Part shown: positions 1 through 10,296 of the stretch, in pieces
How positions within the stretch are numbered: position 1 is the first letter of the stretch
Layout of the letters: each line of letters starts with the position of its first letter
Origin: Narthecium ossifragum
Taxonomy: Eukaryota > Streptophyta > Magnoliopsida > Dioscoreales > Nartheciaceae
DNA: 64,000 bases
Direction of reading: 5' to 3'
Assembly (NCBI GenBank): GCA_963920575.1
Contig: OY986966.1
Span: forward strand, 17,851,888-17,915,887
Made by a program: the position numbers and the translations under genes
Notes under the pieces: generated by a model
Seen by the model: only the letters and a program-made list of their open reading frames with translations
The model's database searches: none
What the model was told of the DNA's origin: nothing

Positions 1-15
1 CATCCTACTGAGTCC

Positions 16-118
16 GATCGATCCGACACCCATAGTCCGATCGATCGGACTCGGGAAAAGCTAGAAATTGAAGATTTTGATGAGTAGGATCGATCCGACA
101 CCTCTAGAGGGATCGATC
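16..118. promoter_or_regulatory. Paired GATCGATC boxes upstream of the TATA box of the left-edge LTR
   Basis: There are four GATCGATC boxes, in two pairs (16/39 and 88/111), each 23 bp start to start. The second pair, with its spacer, forms a long inverted repeat (GTAGGATCGATCC ... GGATCGATCCTAC). The array ends about 65 bp before TATAAAT. The position suggests a U3 element; the function is unknown. Confidence 0.75.
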
Positions 119-574
119 CTACCTTCGCAGTGAATAAAATCAACGGTTCAGATCTAATCCGAGTTAAAGGGTGATACATAGGCTATAAATAGGCATCTTT
201 TAGGGTTTTTCGGGGTCTTTCTTCTCTCTTGTAGAGGGAGAATAGTTTCTTTCTTCTTTTTAACTTTTCTTTATAGATCTTTGGGAGGAAATCCATGGCG
301 GAAGAGCTTCATCAACCTTCATCTATGGATCAAGCCCTAAAGATGAGTAGCTAACTTTTTACCATGGGATTCTTATGATGTAACTAAGATTTCTATTATG
401 GATTTCTTAGATCTAGGGCTTGTATACACGATTGTTTGACTTATATGGATTGGTTTCTATTTTCTTTATATCTTGGTGTCGATTTCTTGTTGGATGTATG
501 GATTGTTCTTGTTTACACTTGATTCTGGAGCTTGTGTATGCTAGGACTTGGATTGGATTCATCCAAATAAGAGG

Positions 575-738
575 ACCATGCTAGTCCCATGGTATCTCGG
601 ATGAAATCTTCTTCGTGATTAGGGGTTGTATAGTGCTAGTCCCACTATAGTAGTGCTAGTCCCACTACGTTCTATCTCTAATCCTTCATACATCCTACTT
701 TTGTAGATTTGGCCATCGAGATGCGAAGTCATCTCGAT
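575..738. repeat. Constant-loop hairpin set of the left-edge LTR
   Basis: Three perfect small inverted repeats share the loop CTAGTCC: ACCATG/CATGGT (575-580/588-593), TATAGTG/CACTATA (629-635/643-649) and GTAGTG/CACTAC (650-655/663-668). A fourth, ATCGAGATG/CATCTCGAT (715-723/730-738), keeps a 9-bp stem around a changed loop. Stems differ; the TG-loop-CA core stays. Confidence 0.85.
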
Positions 739-2306
739 CTCACACCTAAATCCATATCCATGTTACTACTCCTTGCGATGAACTCATCCTGATAAGAGGG
801 TTCATTAGCAGTGAATGTAACTAATCATTAGGTCACTGAATTTAGATAACTAATCATGCCGACAAGGAATCCTAAACAGAACTTGTTGAGTGATAAGGAG
901 AATTAGCCATTCACTTATCAACTATTAGAAAGCCATTCATCGTGATTACATGCCCTGATCTTAGGAAGACTTGGTAGAACCTTAGTTACTGATTAAGAAC
1001 TCCATGGTATCTTTTATCGCATTTATAAATCATTTAGTATTAGTTTAATTTCAATTCTAAATCTTTTCTCAACTTATTGGTAGGAATACTTAGATTGAGT
1101 TTAGTAGTTTAATTATTTTCCTACGCATTCCCTGTGGATTCGACTCGGACTCACTACTCACTACCCCTAAAGTAGTTAGTTAGTAGTTTGATTATAAATT
1201 TGTAATTTTGAGTAGATTTGTTAAGGAACAACACTTTTCAAGTTTTATCAATTTCCCAGTAATGCATGTCTCTGGACAATTAAACAGGATTATAACTTGC
1301 TAAATTTTTGGTAGAGATGCTCATGTGTTGTGTGCCATATGTATATGTATAATAAAATGAAAAATGTCGCAATCGTCGTAATCTGCATCTCCTCGGCCGC
1401 TTATGTTAAGGTGTAGTGATAGCACTTGAAAAGTGTTCTTAACAAGTCTACTCAAAATTACAATTTTATAATCAAACTACTAACTAACTACTTTTGGGGT
1501 AGCTAGCAGTGAGTTTGAGTCAATCCACATGGAAATAGGATTGAGTTGAGATGCTTTGTATAGTTTCCTACTAATGAATTGAGGAAAGGTTTGGAAGTAA
1601 TACTAAACTAGCTTGAAACTTAAGGGTTTATAGATGCAAGAAAAGAGACCAAGGAATTCTTAATTCGTAACACGGGTTCTACTAGGTCTTCCTAAGAGTA
1701 GGGCATACTAATCACATTGCATGGCTTTTCTAATGGTTGATAGGTGAATGGCTAGTTCTCCCTATCACTCAACAAGTTCCGGTTAGGATCCCTTGTCGGC
1801 GAAAGAAATTGTCTAAAAATCAGTGATCTAATGGTTAGTTATGATCACCACTAATGAATCCTCGGGTTAGGATGAACTCATCGCGAGAAAGTAAGTATTA
1901 TATGAATTTAGGTGTAAGATTGATAAGACGTGAAAAGACACAAATCGCCCTTTTAATGAGGATTTGTTAGTCTCCGAGCAATGCTATTTTGATTATCTTT
2001 CCCCATTTCAGGTTTAAGAACCTCAACAAAGATTAGATCAAGTTTGGTGCTAAAACGAACAAATAAAGAACTCGCTAGGAGCAAATGAGCAAAAGAGCAA
2101 AGATGGGTCATCTTTGACACCACAACTGTACCTTCTCAGAACAAACCAGATGATGTGATATATATGGTTGGAAAGCTCTGAAAGTCTAGTTTCCGGGACT
2201 TTTTACGGTTCATGATTTAGAGTTTCTTAGAAGAAGTTATGTTATTTTTAGTACAGAGGTGCAGAGAAAGAAGCTTCGGAAGAAAGAGAGCGATCTGATG
2301 ATGAAA

Positions 2307-2558
2307 TCCAGATCGATCTTCTTTTTGTGTCAGCCAGCTGGTCACTATTTTTAGCACGACAGAGAGTTAATACAGAGCTCTTTTCAAGAAGATTGATCTA
2401 CTTCAAAGAAGATCGATCCGAACCTGGAAGCGCCAGTCATCCGTGGAAAGAAGATCGATCCATTTTCCAAGAAGATCGATCTTGGTCGAGCAAAATCCAG
2501 ATTCTGAGTTTACGGAAGGAAGAAGATCGATCCTTTTTCAACGGAAGATCGATCTCTT
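2307..2558. promoter_or_regulatory. GATCGATC box array in U3 of the nested LTR
   Basis: About six GATCGATC boxes lie between 2307 and 2558. They include a pair at 2525/2547 (22 bp start to start) whose spacer is a partial inverted repeat. The array ends about 65 bp upstream of the TATA box. The 86-residue reading frame over it (repeated EDRS) is only a translation of the boxes. Confidence 0.8.
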
Positions 2559-3022
2559 TTGGCGTTGCGGGAAATATCAATGGCTGAGATCTAATCCGGG
2601 TTAGGGTTTTACTAAAGCCTATAAATAGACCCTTATTGGGAGATTAAGGGGGCCTTCCATAGACGAATTTTCTTCATCTCTTAGGGTTTTTCTTAGATTG
2701 TTTTCCACAAATTAGGTTAGATTTTTGGTGGAAGATCCATAAGTGGAGCGTGGCGACAACCTTCATCAACGGATCAGATCTCCTTCCTAAGATGAGTAAC
2801 TAAACCCTAGTCCAGGGATTTCTATGATGTAATAATGAATATTTCTTGGGTTTCCTATGGATTTGAGCATGTAAACATATTTTAATGGTTTGATTGGATG
2901 ATTCTTATTCTCTTTATATCTATTGGTGTAATTTTAATAGTGTGGATGAATGATTTGTTCTTTTATGCCCTAGATCAAGGTCTTGAGCATGTTAGGGCTT
3001 GAGATTAGAGATTCTCATCAAA

Positions 3023-3266
3023 ACATCCATACTAGAACCATGGATGTGAGGATTTCCTTCTCGAGGTTAAGGGTTTTGTAATGCTAGAACCATTACACAT
3101 AATGTCAGAACCATTATGACCGCCTTTTAATCCATTATTCATCTTAATTTAAGATTAGGGATTTCGTAAGTGCCAATACCACTACGCTAGTGTCAGAACC
3201 ACTAGGCTAACTTCTAATCCTTGATACATTCTATTTGGCGATCTCAAGGTGTTAGAACCATCTTGA
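3023..3266. repeat. Constant-loop hairpin set of the nested LTR
   Basis: Five hairpins are clear. ACATCCAT/ATGGATGT (3023-3030/3040-3047). GTAATG/CATTAC with loop CTAGAAC (3078-3083/3091-3096). CATAATG/CATTATG with loop TCAGAAC (3098-3104/3112-3118). CTAGTG/CACTAG with loop TCAGAAC (3187-3192/3200-3205). TCAAGGTG/CATCTTGA with loop TTAGAAC (3244-3251/3259-3266), where the single non-Watson-Crick pair is a G-T wobble. A degenerate sixth lies near 3165-3185. Confidence 0.85.
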
Positions 3267-3701
3267 TTATATACCAATATCCATTCTTTGATATTATTGC
3301 CGACGAGGGATCCTAACCAGAACTTATTGAGTGATAGGGAGAACTAGCCATTCACCTATCAACTAGTTAAAACCGTTAATGAATAATTGATTTGCTCTTA
3401 TCTTAGGAAGACCTAGTTAGTTCTTTATTGTGGATTAGAAATCTCCTGGTCGTTTATCTTATTATTATTTTGAATTAGTTTAATATTAGTTAAGAGTAGT
3501 TTAAACCCAAAAATCATTTCCTTTATCAATCTTTTGATTTAGAACTATACGAGGTAATTAGACTTAATACTTCTTTTTCCTGTGGACCGACTTGGACTCA
3601 TTGCTATCTACCCATAAAGTAGTTAGTTAGTGATTCCGATTATAAATTTCTAATTTTAACGTTCTTGTTAAGACCACGACACTTTTCAAGGCGTGTCAAA
3701 G

Positions 3702-3865
3702 ATCAAGATGGTTCTCACACCTTGATGGCCAAATCTAGAAAGATAGGATAATGGAGGATTAGGAATAAAACGTAGTGGTTATAGTACTACTATTGTTGTT
3801 CTAGCACTATACAATCCCTAATCATAGAAAAGAGTTCACATGAGAAACCATGGTTCTAGCATGAT
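3702..3865. repeat. Constant-loop hairpins of the split minus-strand LTR, partly decayed
   Basis: Seen on the minus strand, the loop is CTAGAAC or a variant. ATCAAGATG/CACCTTGAT (3702-3710/3718-3726) has one mismatch. GTAGTG/TACTAC near 3770 has one mismatch. The copies near 3805-3825 and 3848-3863 keep the loop but have lost part of one stem arm. This copy is visibly more decayed than its relatives. Confidence 0.65.
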
Positions 3866-4319
3866 CCTCCTATTAGATGAGTCCAATCCAAGCCCTAACA
3901 TGCAATAGCTCTAGATCTATCACGTATTAAAGCAATCCAAGCATCCAATAATACATTAACACCAAAATTGTAAAAGAATTAAGATCAATCCATATAAGCC
4001 ATGCAAAAAGGTGTACAAGCCCTAGATCTTAAAAATCCCTAGTAGAAACCCTAGTTACATCATAAGAATCCCTTGGTGAGGGGTTTAGCTACTCATTTTT
4101 AAGGGTTGATCCATAGGTGAAGGTTGAGGAAACTCTTCCGCCATGGATTTCCTCCAAAGGAATCACTCAAGAAAAAGCTCCATGTGAAAAGAAAACCCTC
4201 CTTCCCATCCAAGAGAGAAAGAGCCCCCAAAAACCCTAAAATATGCTTATCTATAGCCTAGGAGCATCCCACTCCCAGATTAGATCTTGGCCGTTGATTT
4301 CCCTCCTGGAAAATCAAAT

Positions 4320-4624
4320 GATCGATCCTTCCATATAGGAGGATCGATCCTTTGTCTTCAATTGCTAGCCACGCCCGCAAAGGATCGATTATTCACATAG
4401 GAGATGATCGATCCTTCCCTCGTGTGATTGATCACGCCCCGTGGATGATCGATCATTACATGCAGGAAGATCGATCCTTTGAAACCTTGTTCTCTGTCAG
4501 TGTTGTCGTGCATACATGATCGATCATTCCATGAAGGAAGATCGATCCTTCGAATGGGTACTCTCTGTCAAGTTAATGCACTTGAATGATCGATCCTTCT
4601 CTGATGTGATGATCGATCATTCAT
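4320..4624. promoter_or_regulatory. GATCGATC box array of the split minus-strand LTR
   Basis: About nine GATCGATC boxes lie in 305 bp. Two pairs are exactly 22 bp start to start, 4320/4342 and 4447/4469, and others differ by one or two bases. On the minus strand the array lies upstream of a TATA-like CTATAGATAA (about 4247-4256). Confidence 0.8.
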
Positions 4625-5067
4625 GTTGGAGTTGCCCAAACATGCCCGTTTTGACTCCAAACTTGATCTAACCCGTACTAGGGTCGGTTGCACCTGAAAT
4701 AGGATAAAAACAGTCAGCGAAGCATTTCTCAGAAACTAACAAAGCCAAATTATAAGTGTGATTTGTGCACTTTTCATGTCTTATCATGTAGTTGTGGGCT
4801 CAACGTGGTGCGGCGAACCCCAGCACTTCGAAAAATCCCGGTCGCATCGTTTATGCGTGTTCGAATCGTCGTGATGGCTGTGGTTTTTTTATTTGGGAAG
4901 ACGTACTATGTTCTGCTCCCGAAGCACGACCAAGCGCTAGTGAAGTCACGGAGGACACATTGAGCCTTAAAGTTCAAGTGATACTCGACCAATTATGTGA
5001 AATGTGCATCGTCACTTGGATTCTAGTTGTTGTGGTAACAACAATTATTGTAAAAATCTTTTTGTAA

Positions 5068-5754
5068 CTGATGTACATGTGCTTTGTGATGACACTGTTG
5101 TTTCTTACTGTAAAGTTGTCTTCTGTCGAATGATATGTTTATGCTCAACACTGTTTTATTAAGCTTGTGATTTTATGATCTTCTGTTTGCTCTTTTAAGT
5201 GATTATTTGGTGGTGACAGCGTCGTAGCGATCCTCATTTATAGTTGTTTGTATGTCCATATTTTCCTGTTCAAAATGACACACATTATGGCATTATAGGA
5301 CTTGGCATCCAGCAAATTTATTCTGCTATGCAAACAGCAGCAAAAAAGAGCTACATGATGAAAAAAAGCTACTTATATCTAAGGATCTAATAACTGTTCC
5401 CGTCTTGAGTGGTAGTGGCACAAATGAAGGGGATTGTGCGCTAATTGCGCCTCAACGGCTTCTTTCACGTTATATTCTGGTTTGGAGAGTACACGTGGTC
5501 GATGCTCCTTCATTGCACACGTCATGATTACGCTGGATTACTTATCGTTCCTTGTCCACGTCATACCTGCATGTGTTTTATGACCTTAATTGACACATGC
5601 TTTAGTTGCTTCTAGACTATGGCTTCAATTGGCTTGCTTCGTCATGACCTTTGGTCGATCATCGTCCTTTGTTTGCTTCATGTTTGCCTTTGACCGATGA
5701 TTATGTTTCTTGCTTTATGGATGATGCTCCATCCTTATGCATAGATATATGATC
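5068..5754. other. Unassigned sequence after the GRF pseudogene
   Basis: No coding, RNA or repeat feature was recognised. It ends at the TSD of the next LTR. It may include the 3' flank of the GRF gene. Confidence 0.5.
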
Positions 5755-8075
5755 TGTGAGGACCTGTCCCTCTACCCCTGTGGCTCGTTGTAGACCGCAA
5801 GGGCAATTTGGTAAATTGCGTCTTGTTGGTTTGTTTCACACCCGCGTGTGCACACACTGGCCATGTTTGTGTTAGTGTTTGATTAGAAAGGTTAGGTGGA
5901 CCCGGGATCGAAAGATCCGGGCTTGGGCTTGAGTCTTAGCCCAAGTCTAGCTTTCTGCACCTAAGGGATTGGTCTTTCCTTGCTAGAAGATCGATCTTTT
6001 AATGCCAGAAAGTCAAGGCGCGATCGTCATGAAGGATCGATCATTCATAGGTCGGTTCGTTTGTCTATAAAACGGGCGTAACCCTCTTCCTTGAATCCCT
6101 TTTGAAATCCGAGTTCTTAAGCTCAGAGCTGCCAAATTTTGAAGAGATTTGGGCCGATCCAAGGCCTTGCAGCTGGGATTGAAGCTGCTCTAGGCTAGGT
6201 AGAGATCCTACCTACGTTTGTTTTCCGGTTTTTGTGACTTTGAGTTGATTGTGATCTTCTTTTTCATAGATTTTGGTACATACTTGTTAGTTTGTAGTAT
6301 TTCCATCGGTTTTGGACTCGTGGTCCTTCGTACTACCAGATCCCAAGGTTTTGTGGGATGTGGTGGAGTTTTCTTACGGTATTTCTCGCCGGAGGTTCGC
6401 CGGAGAACCCAACAAGATCGATCTTTCTGGGAGAAAGATCGATCCTTCATTGTTGGTCATGCTGAACCCGAGCATGATCGATCCTCTGGTGAGGATAATC
6501 GATCTTTATGCCTTTGGTAGTATGGGATCCCCTTGTCGCGAGGAGGATCGATCTTCCTGGGAGGAAGGATCGATCTTCCTTGGCGCCGCAAAGAGGGTGC
6601 CCTCTATCGCGAGGATGATCGATATTCCTGGGAGGAAGGATCGATCTTCTTTGGCTCAACAGGAAGGTAAGGCTCTTTGTTACTTGGAAGATCGATCTTT
6701 CCTTAGGAAAAGATCGATCCTTTGGTGGCAGAAAGGAGCTTTCATTGGTTTTGCCCGCGGGGCTTTATATGTACAGATTTCTTACAGCTTTATACATTGT
6801 ACATATTCTTAAGCATGCTAGCCCCATATTAGGGGCAGTGGTGAACCAGGAGAGTGATGACTCCTGGGATGTTTAGAATAAGTGGGCGAGTAGCCATATT
6901 GCTTTCCATAGCCTTGCATGCCGGCATGCGTCGAGGGGCCTTACCTGCGTGGTTTGTCTCTGTTGTTTGCGGGGCTGCTTCCCGATGCAGATTGCTGGTG
7001 AACTGGCTGGCAGTTAGTGGTATACCACTGCAGCAGTTCTAGACTTTAAATTATATGTTCACCACCCTGGGCCGGCAGAGTGCTGAGCCCAAACCTTGTT
7101 ATGCTATCATCACATCCTGCTGCATGCTTAACTGCTTATATGTGTATGTTCATCGCATGCATCTCTGTTCTGCATTAGTTGCATGGTTAGGGCGTGGGTG
7201 ATCTGTGGGTCACCGTCCTGAGGCTTGAAAGCTCGGATTTAGCCCTAGGACCTGGGTCGGGTAGTTTGGACCCGGTTTGAATTGTGGTGTATAGTCAATT
7301 TTGATGATAGGCCTAGATGACTGGTACACCTGTTGCTTGATTATTATAGAGGTCGTGTCGGCCTCGAGTCGGATGCTGAGGTGTAGCCGGTGTCCCACTA
7401 TGTTGACTCTTGAGTAGAGGGGTTGCCTACTCAGCTGTGCCATTTCCCGCCTGCAGTGTCGTTTCCCTGCTAGTGAGCCAGCAGTGTTGTTTTCTACTTA
7501 CCGAGGTTGACCCATCATGTGACCAGTTCTTTTGGAAGACCATGATTGTGGATCTCAGGGACACGCGGTGGGGTTATGGGGCCTCTGTATACACCCAGGT
7601 CTTACTTGAAGGCGACACTGTTGCGTTTCCCTCTTCCTTCTGTTTGTCGTAGTGTAGTTTCCATGCTGAGCTTAGTTGCTCACTCCTACCCAGGCCGCGT
7701 TTTGCAGGTGCAAACGCTAGCTCCTCTTCGGTGGCCCCTACCGGGCAGTTGGTCGGCGGTGCGGCGGCGCCAGGCGGAGTCTGAGAGGTGGTGATCTTTT
7801 ACTGCTTTAAACCTTTGTTAGTTAGTCTCCTACGGGAGTGAACTGTTGTATTTGGATCTTCCCCTCTCCGAGAATTTGTATATTAAACTCTTTTGGACTT
7901 GTTAATCTTGGGTTCGAGGCTTGTTAAATTATTGTTGTTTAAATTGAGGGTGTTTTGGTGAATTGTGTAGGGAGACCAATAGGTTAGAGGAACCCTCGCC
8001 AAATTTTTCTGCGTTTCGTTAGGTTCCGGTTCACATCCCCGGCCCGGTTGGGCTTTCGCGGGTCGGGGCGCGACA
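5755..8075 (+). mobile_element. Solo LTR, family K
   Basis: The LTR starts TGTGAGGACCTGTCCC and ends GGTCGGGGCGCGACA (2321 bp). It has perfect TSDs TGATC at 5750-5754 and 8076-8080. A TATA box (TCTATAAAAC) is near 6065. It is closest to the LTR at 55918-58333. No internal domain remains. Lineage (Tekay/Del-like chromovirus) is inferred from the related elements with an initiator-Met PBS. Confidence 0.93.
5987..6722. repeat. GATCGATC box arrays in the solo LTR
   Basis: Two boxes lie before the TATA box (about 5989 and 6035) and about nine more after it (6413-6722). Pair 6690/6712 is 22 bp start to start and has a spacer that is itself an inverted repeat (TTTCCT/AGGAAA). Several boxes have decayed by one base (for example GATCGATA near 6617). 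The 166-residue frame over it is an artefact of the repeats. Confidence 0.8.
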
Positions 8076-10238
8076 TGATCGCTCATTTGGCCGATGGTTT
8101 GTGTCTGGACGATGAAACCATGTACTCATCGTTCATCGATCGTTGTTATTTTGCTTACGTGTCCGTCATTATTTTAGCTAACAACTTGCAAAAGGATTTT
8201 TAGCGTAGCTAGGCATGCAAATTTTGATATTGTAGTCTGTTTTCTACAATAAAGGGAAAACTTAGGTAGCAATATGCTAAAAACTATTAACACGATCGAC
8301 AACTAACTTTATCATCAGATAGTTTGCAAAAAAATTATCCACAAACAAACCAGATGTAACATTCCCACGCATGATAACCTCAATTGATCTGGGTATCTTC
8401 AAGGTTCTAAGCATTAAACAATCTAATTTCCTCATCCAAATCCAGTGAGGAGTTAGTTATTCAAAGATCAAGCTTCAATAGGCTGCCATCTTTGTCACAT
8501 TAATGCTCATATCTTACTTTAATTTTCATTGTCCAACATCAAGTTTCTTACATCATTCCCAACAAAATGATGGGTCTTGATTAGTAGTGGATCTTTACAA
8601 GTGACCTTTTTCAAAATCAAATTAATTTGGATTGATTCAAATGAACCAGAATTTGTTCTCATTGAGAGTTGGTGGTGGGGAGCAATTTCTCTTGGTGCAT
8701 GTCACACTCATCAAATGGATAGGAACATAGGCCTTGTGGAGACCAGCATTGACATGCGTAATGACTAATAAAACAAATTATAATAGCGCACTCGCATAAC
8801 AAGCTTAATTAAGCCTGCATGGAAGTCACTAAGAGAAGGGCTGGCTATGTCATTATGATTAATTAATTAATTAGCACAAGACCTATTCTCCGCGTATAAT
8901 CTTCGCTAAGGATGATCATTACTATAATTAACTATTTCCTTCATGCACTTAACTACTCATCTCTATCAACATACATCTCTTGATGCAAATCATTATTCTT
9001 GATCTCACCCACTAAGCTTGCAGCCTTTTTTCTATGCAATATCTTGATCAAGATTCATATTGCCTCTTCGTGCTTTAATTCCTGACTTGTTTTTGTACAA
9101 GATATTGCCAAACCAGTCTATTTAGCATAGTTCTCAAAAAAGAAAATTAGATATGATTCCATTGATCATTTAAGTAAGCATATATGTATATAATAGGTGA
9201 GTCTTCCGTGCCACCTAATACGGGTAACACCATTTCTATTATTCCATTCTCTCTCCTAATCATCCGTGCCACGTGACACCGATAATCAATTAAATAAAAA
9301 GTTTTATCGATCGTATGTCATATAACCCATAACACATTTTATTTTAGACGGTAGATATATAAGGTGACGTCACTAGAGTGGTGAGCCTTCAAGTCCACCA
9401 TGCCTTAATTATTGTTCAATGGAGGCTTCTTCAATAAGGCAGCACTTGTTTGGTGAGATAAATTAAGGATGCCTGAGAAATGAGATCTTGCAGCTCATGA
9501 CGTGAGCATATTTTGTAAGGTTGAGACTAAAGTGTAGGAAAGATTCAACTAATTGCAAAGTGTGTTGGATTAGCAATAAGCAAAGGCAAGTGTTCCATAG
9601 GCTAAAAAATATCATGGAGTGACCAACAAAAGAATAGCAGCTATTCCAAATGCATGTAGTGAGGTCATCCTTGGTGATGCCGAGATGTAAAACTTAAAAA
9701 GGTGGAGGAGAGCATCCAATAGGTTTCAGATCCATAGGCATATAAGACATTGAGGATCCTGAGTCTTTTATTGCATGTCATCAATTCTGCATGCATTCTT
9801 TCTAAAAGAAGGGCTTCATTTTACTTTATTGTGTATTCCTCACTATTTATGGCAATAGAGTTGATACCAGCATGATGGCTTCTGAATTCTGAAAGGTGAT
9901 GTTGCCTCTTTAAACTCTTCTGTTATATTACAATACACATTGTTTAATTCCTTTCTATCTTTTAAACTTTTGGGTTGATCGGTGTAGTTAACACGATATC
10001 ATAGCAGAGTTCAAGAGTATTTGAAACATCATCTCCTTTGATTCGCTTTTTAAATTTATTATTCTCGTGTAAGGGTTCATGGCCTTCATAAGTAAATTAG
10101 TCACACATGTAAAAATCATATTTAGGATAATAAATTGATTCTTGAGGGGTAAATGGCCTAGGCTACCGGCAACAGAAATTCCAAGGACATGCTAGAGCTA
10201 TTTATTGGAGAGTGCACAGTAGATAGTGTTATCACAGT
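8076..10238. other. AT-rich sequence without recognised genes
   Basis: No coding feature is supported. The segment near 9196-9300 shares a motif (GGTGTTACCCGT ... GGTGGCAC on the minus strand) with segments near 17950 and 25640, so part of this is probably a dispersed non-coding repeat. Confidence 0.45.
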
Positions 10239-10296
10239 TTTTTTTTTGCTAAGATTAGCCAAAGGCAAAGTATTACAACTCACTCAGATTACATAA

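Larger units (their letters stand above)
1..1250 (+). mobile_element. Family T LTR, 3' part, cut by the window edge
   Basis: The sequence runs to an LTR 3' end (CACTTTTCAAG...TATCA) at 1250. Its downstream part matches the solo LTRs at 1417-4786 and 1921-3698. A TATA box (TATAAAT) is at 184-190, just after paired GATCGATC boxes (starts 16, 39, 88, 111). The segment near 1130-1165 (CCCTGTGGATTCGACTCGG) resembles the tail found in LTRs of plant Ty3 Tat/Athila-type elements; that lineage is an inference. The 5' end and its TSD lie outside the window, so solo LTR and 3' LTR cannot be told apart. Confidence 0.8.
1921..3698 (+). mobile_element. Solo LTR, family T, nested in the minus-strand copy
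   Basis: The LTR runs from TGATAAGACGTGAAAAG to CACTTTTCAAGGCGTGTCA (1778 bp). It has perfect TSDs AAGAT at 1916-1920 and 3699-3703. A TATA box (TATAAAT) is at 2620-2626, right after a GATCGATC array. The two LTR ends are near-inverted copies of each other (TGA...TGAAAAG / CTTTTCA...TCA), longer than the usual TG...CA. Confidence 0.93.
1417..4786 (-). mobile_element. Solo LTR, family T, interrupted by a nested LTR
   Basis: The minus-strand LTR starts TGATAAGACATGAAAAG at 4786 and ends ...CTTTTCAAGTGCTATCA at 1417. It is flanked by perfect 5-bp TSDs, TGTAG at 1412-1416 and at 4787-4791. About 1.59 kb belongs to it (1417-1920 and 3704-4786); the rest is the nested LTR 1921-3698. No internal domain is present, so it is a solo LTR left by LTR-LTR recombination. 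It splits the GRF zinc finger gene. Confidence 0.92.
1364..5067 (+). pseudogene. GRF-type zinc finger protein gene, split by LTR insertion
   Basis: The gene is in two pieces, 1364-1416 and 4787-5067, separated by a solo LTR with TSD TGTAG. With one TSD copy removed, the frame runs across the junction and gives RCSCGLNVVRRT. After a one-base frameshift near 4820 it continues TSKNPGRIVYAC, DGCGFFIWED. This is the GRF zinc finger pattern (C-x-C, then NPGR, C...C-G-F-F-x-W). The last 20 or so residues are a hydrophobic segment (WILVVVVTTIIVKIFL), as in the small plant GRF proteins that end in a membrane helix. Codon 6 from the ATG at 1364 is a TAA stop; an ATG just before the RCSC motif could be another start. 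The insertion falls inside the C-x-C motif. GRF fingers are generally linked to nucleic acid binding; the role of this plant type is not known to me. Confidence 0.8.
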
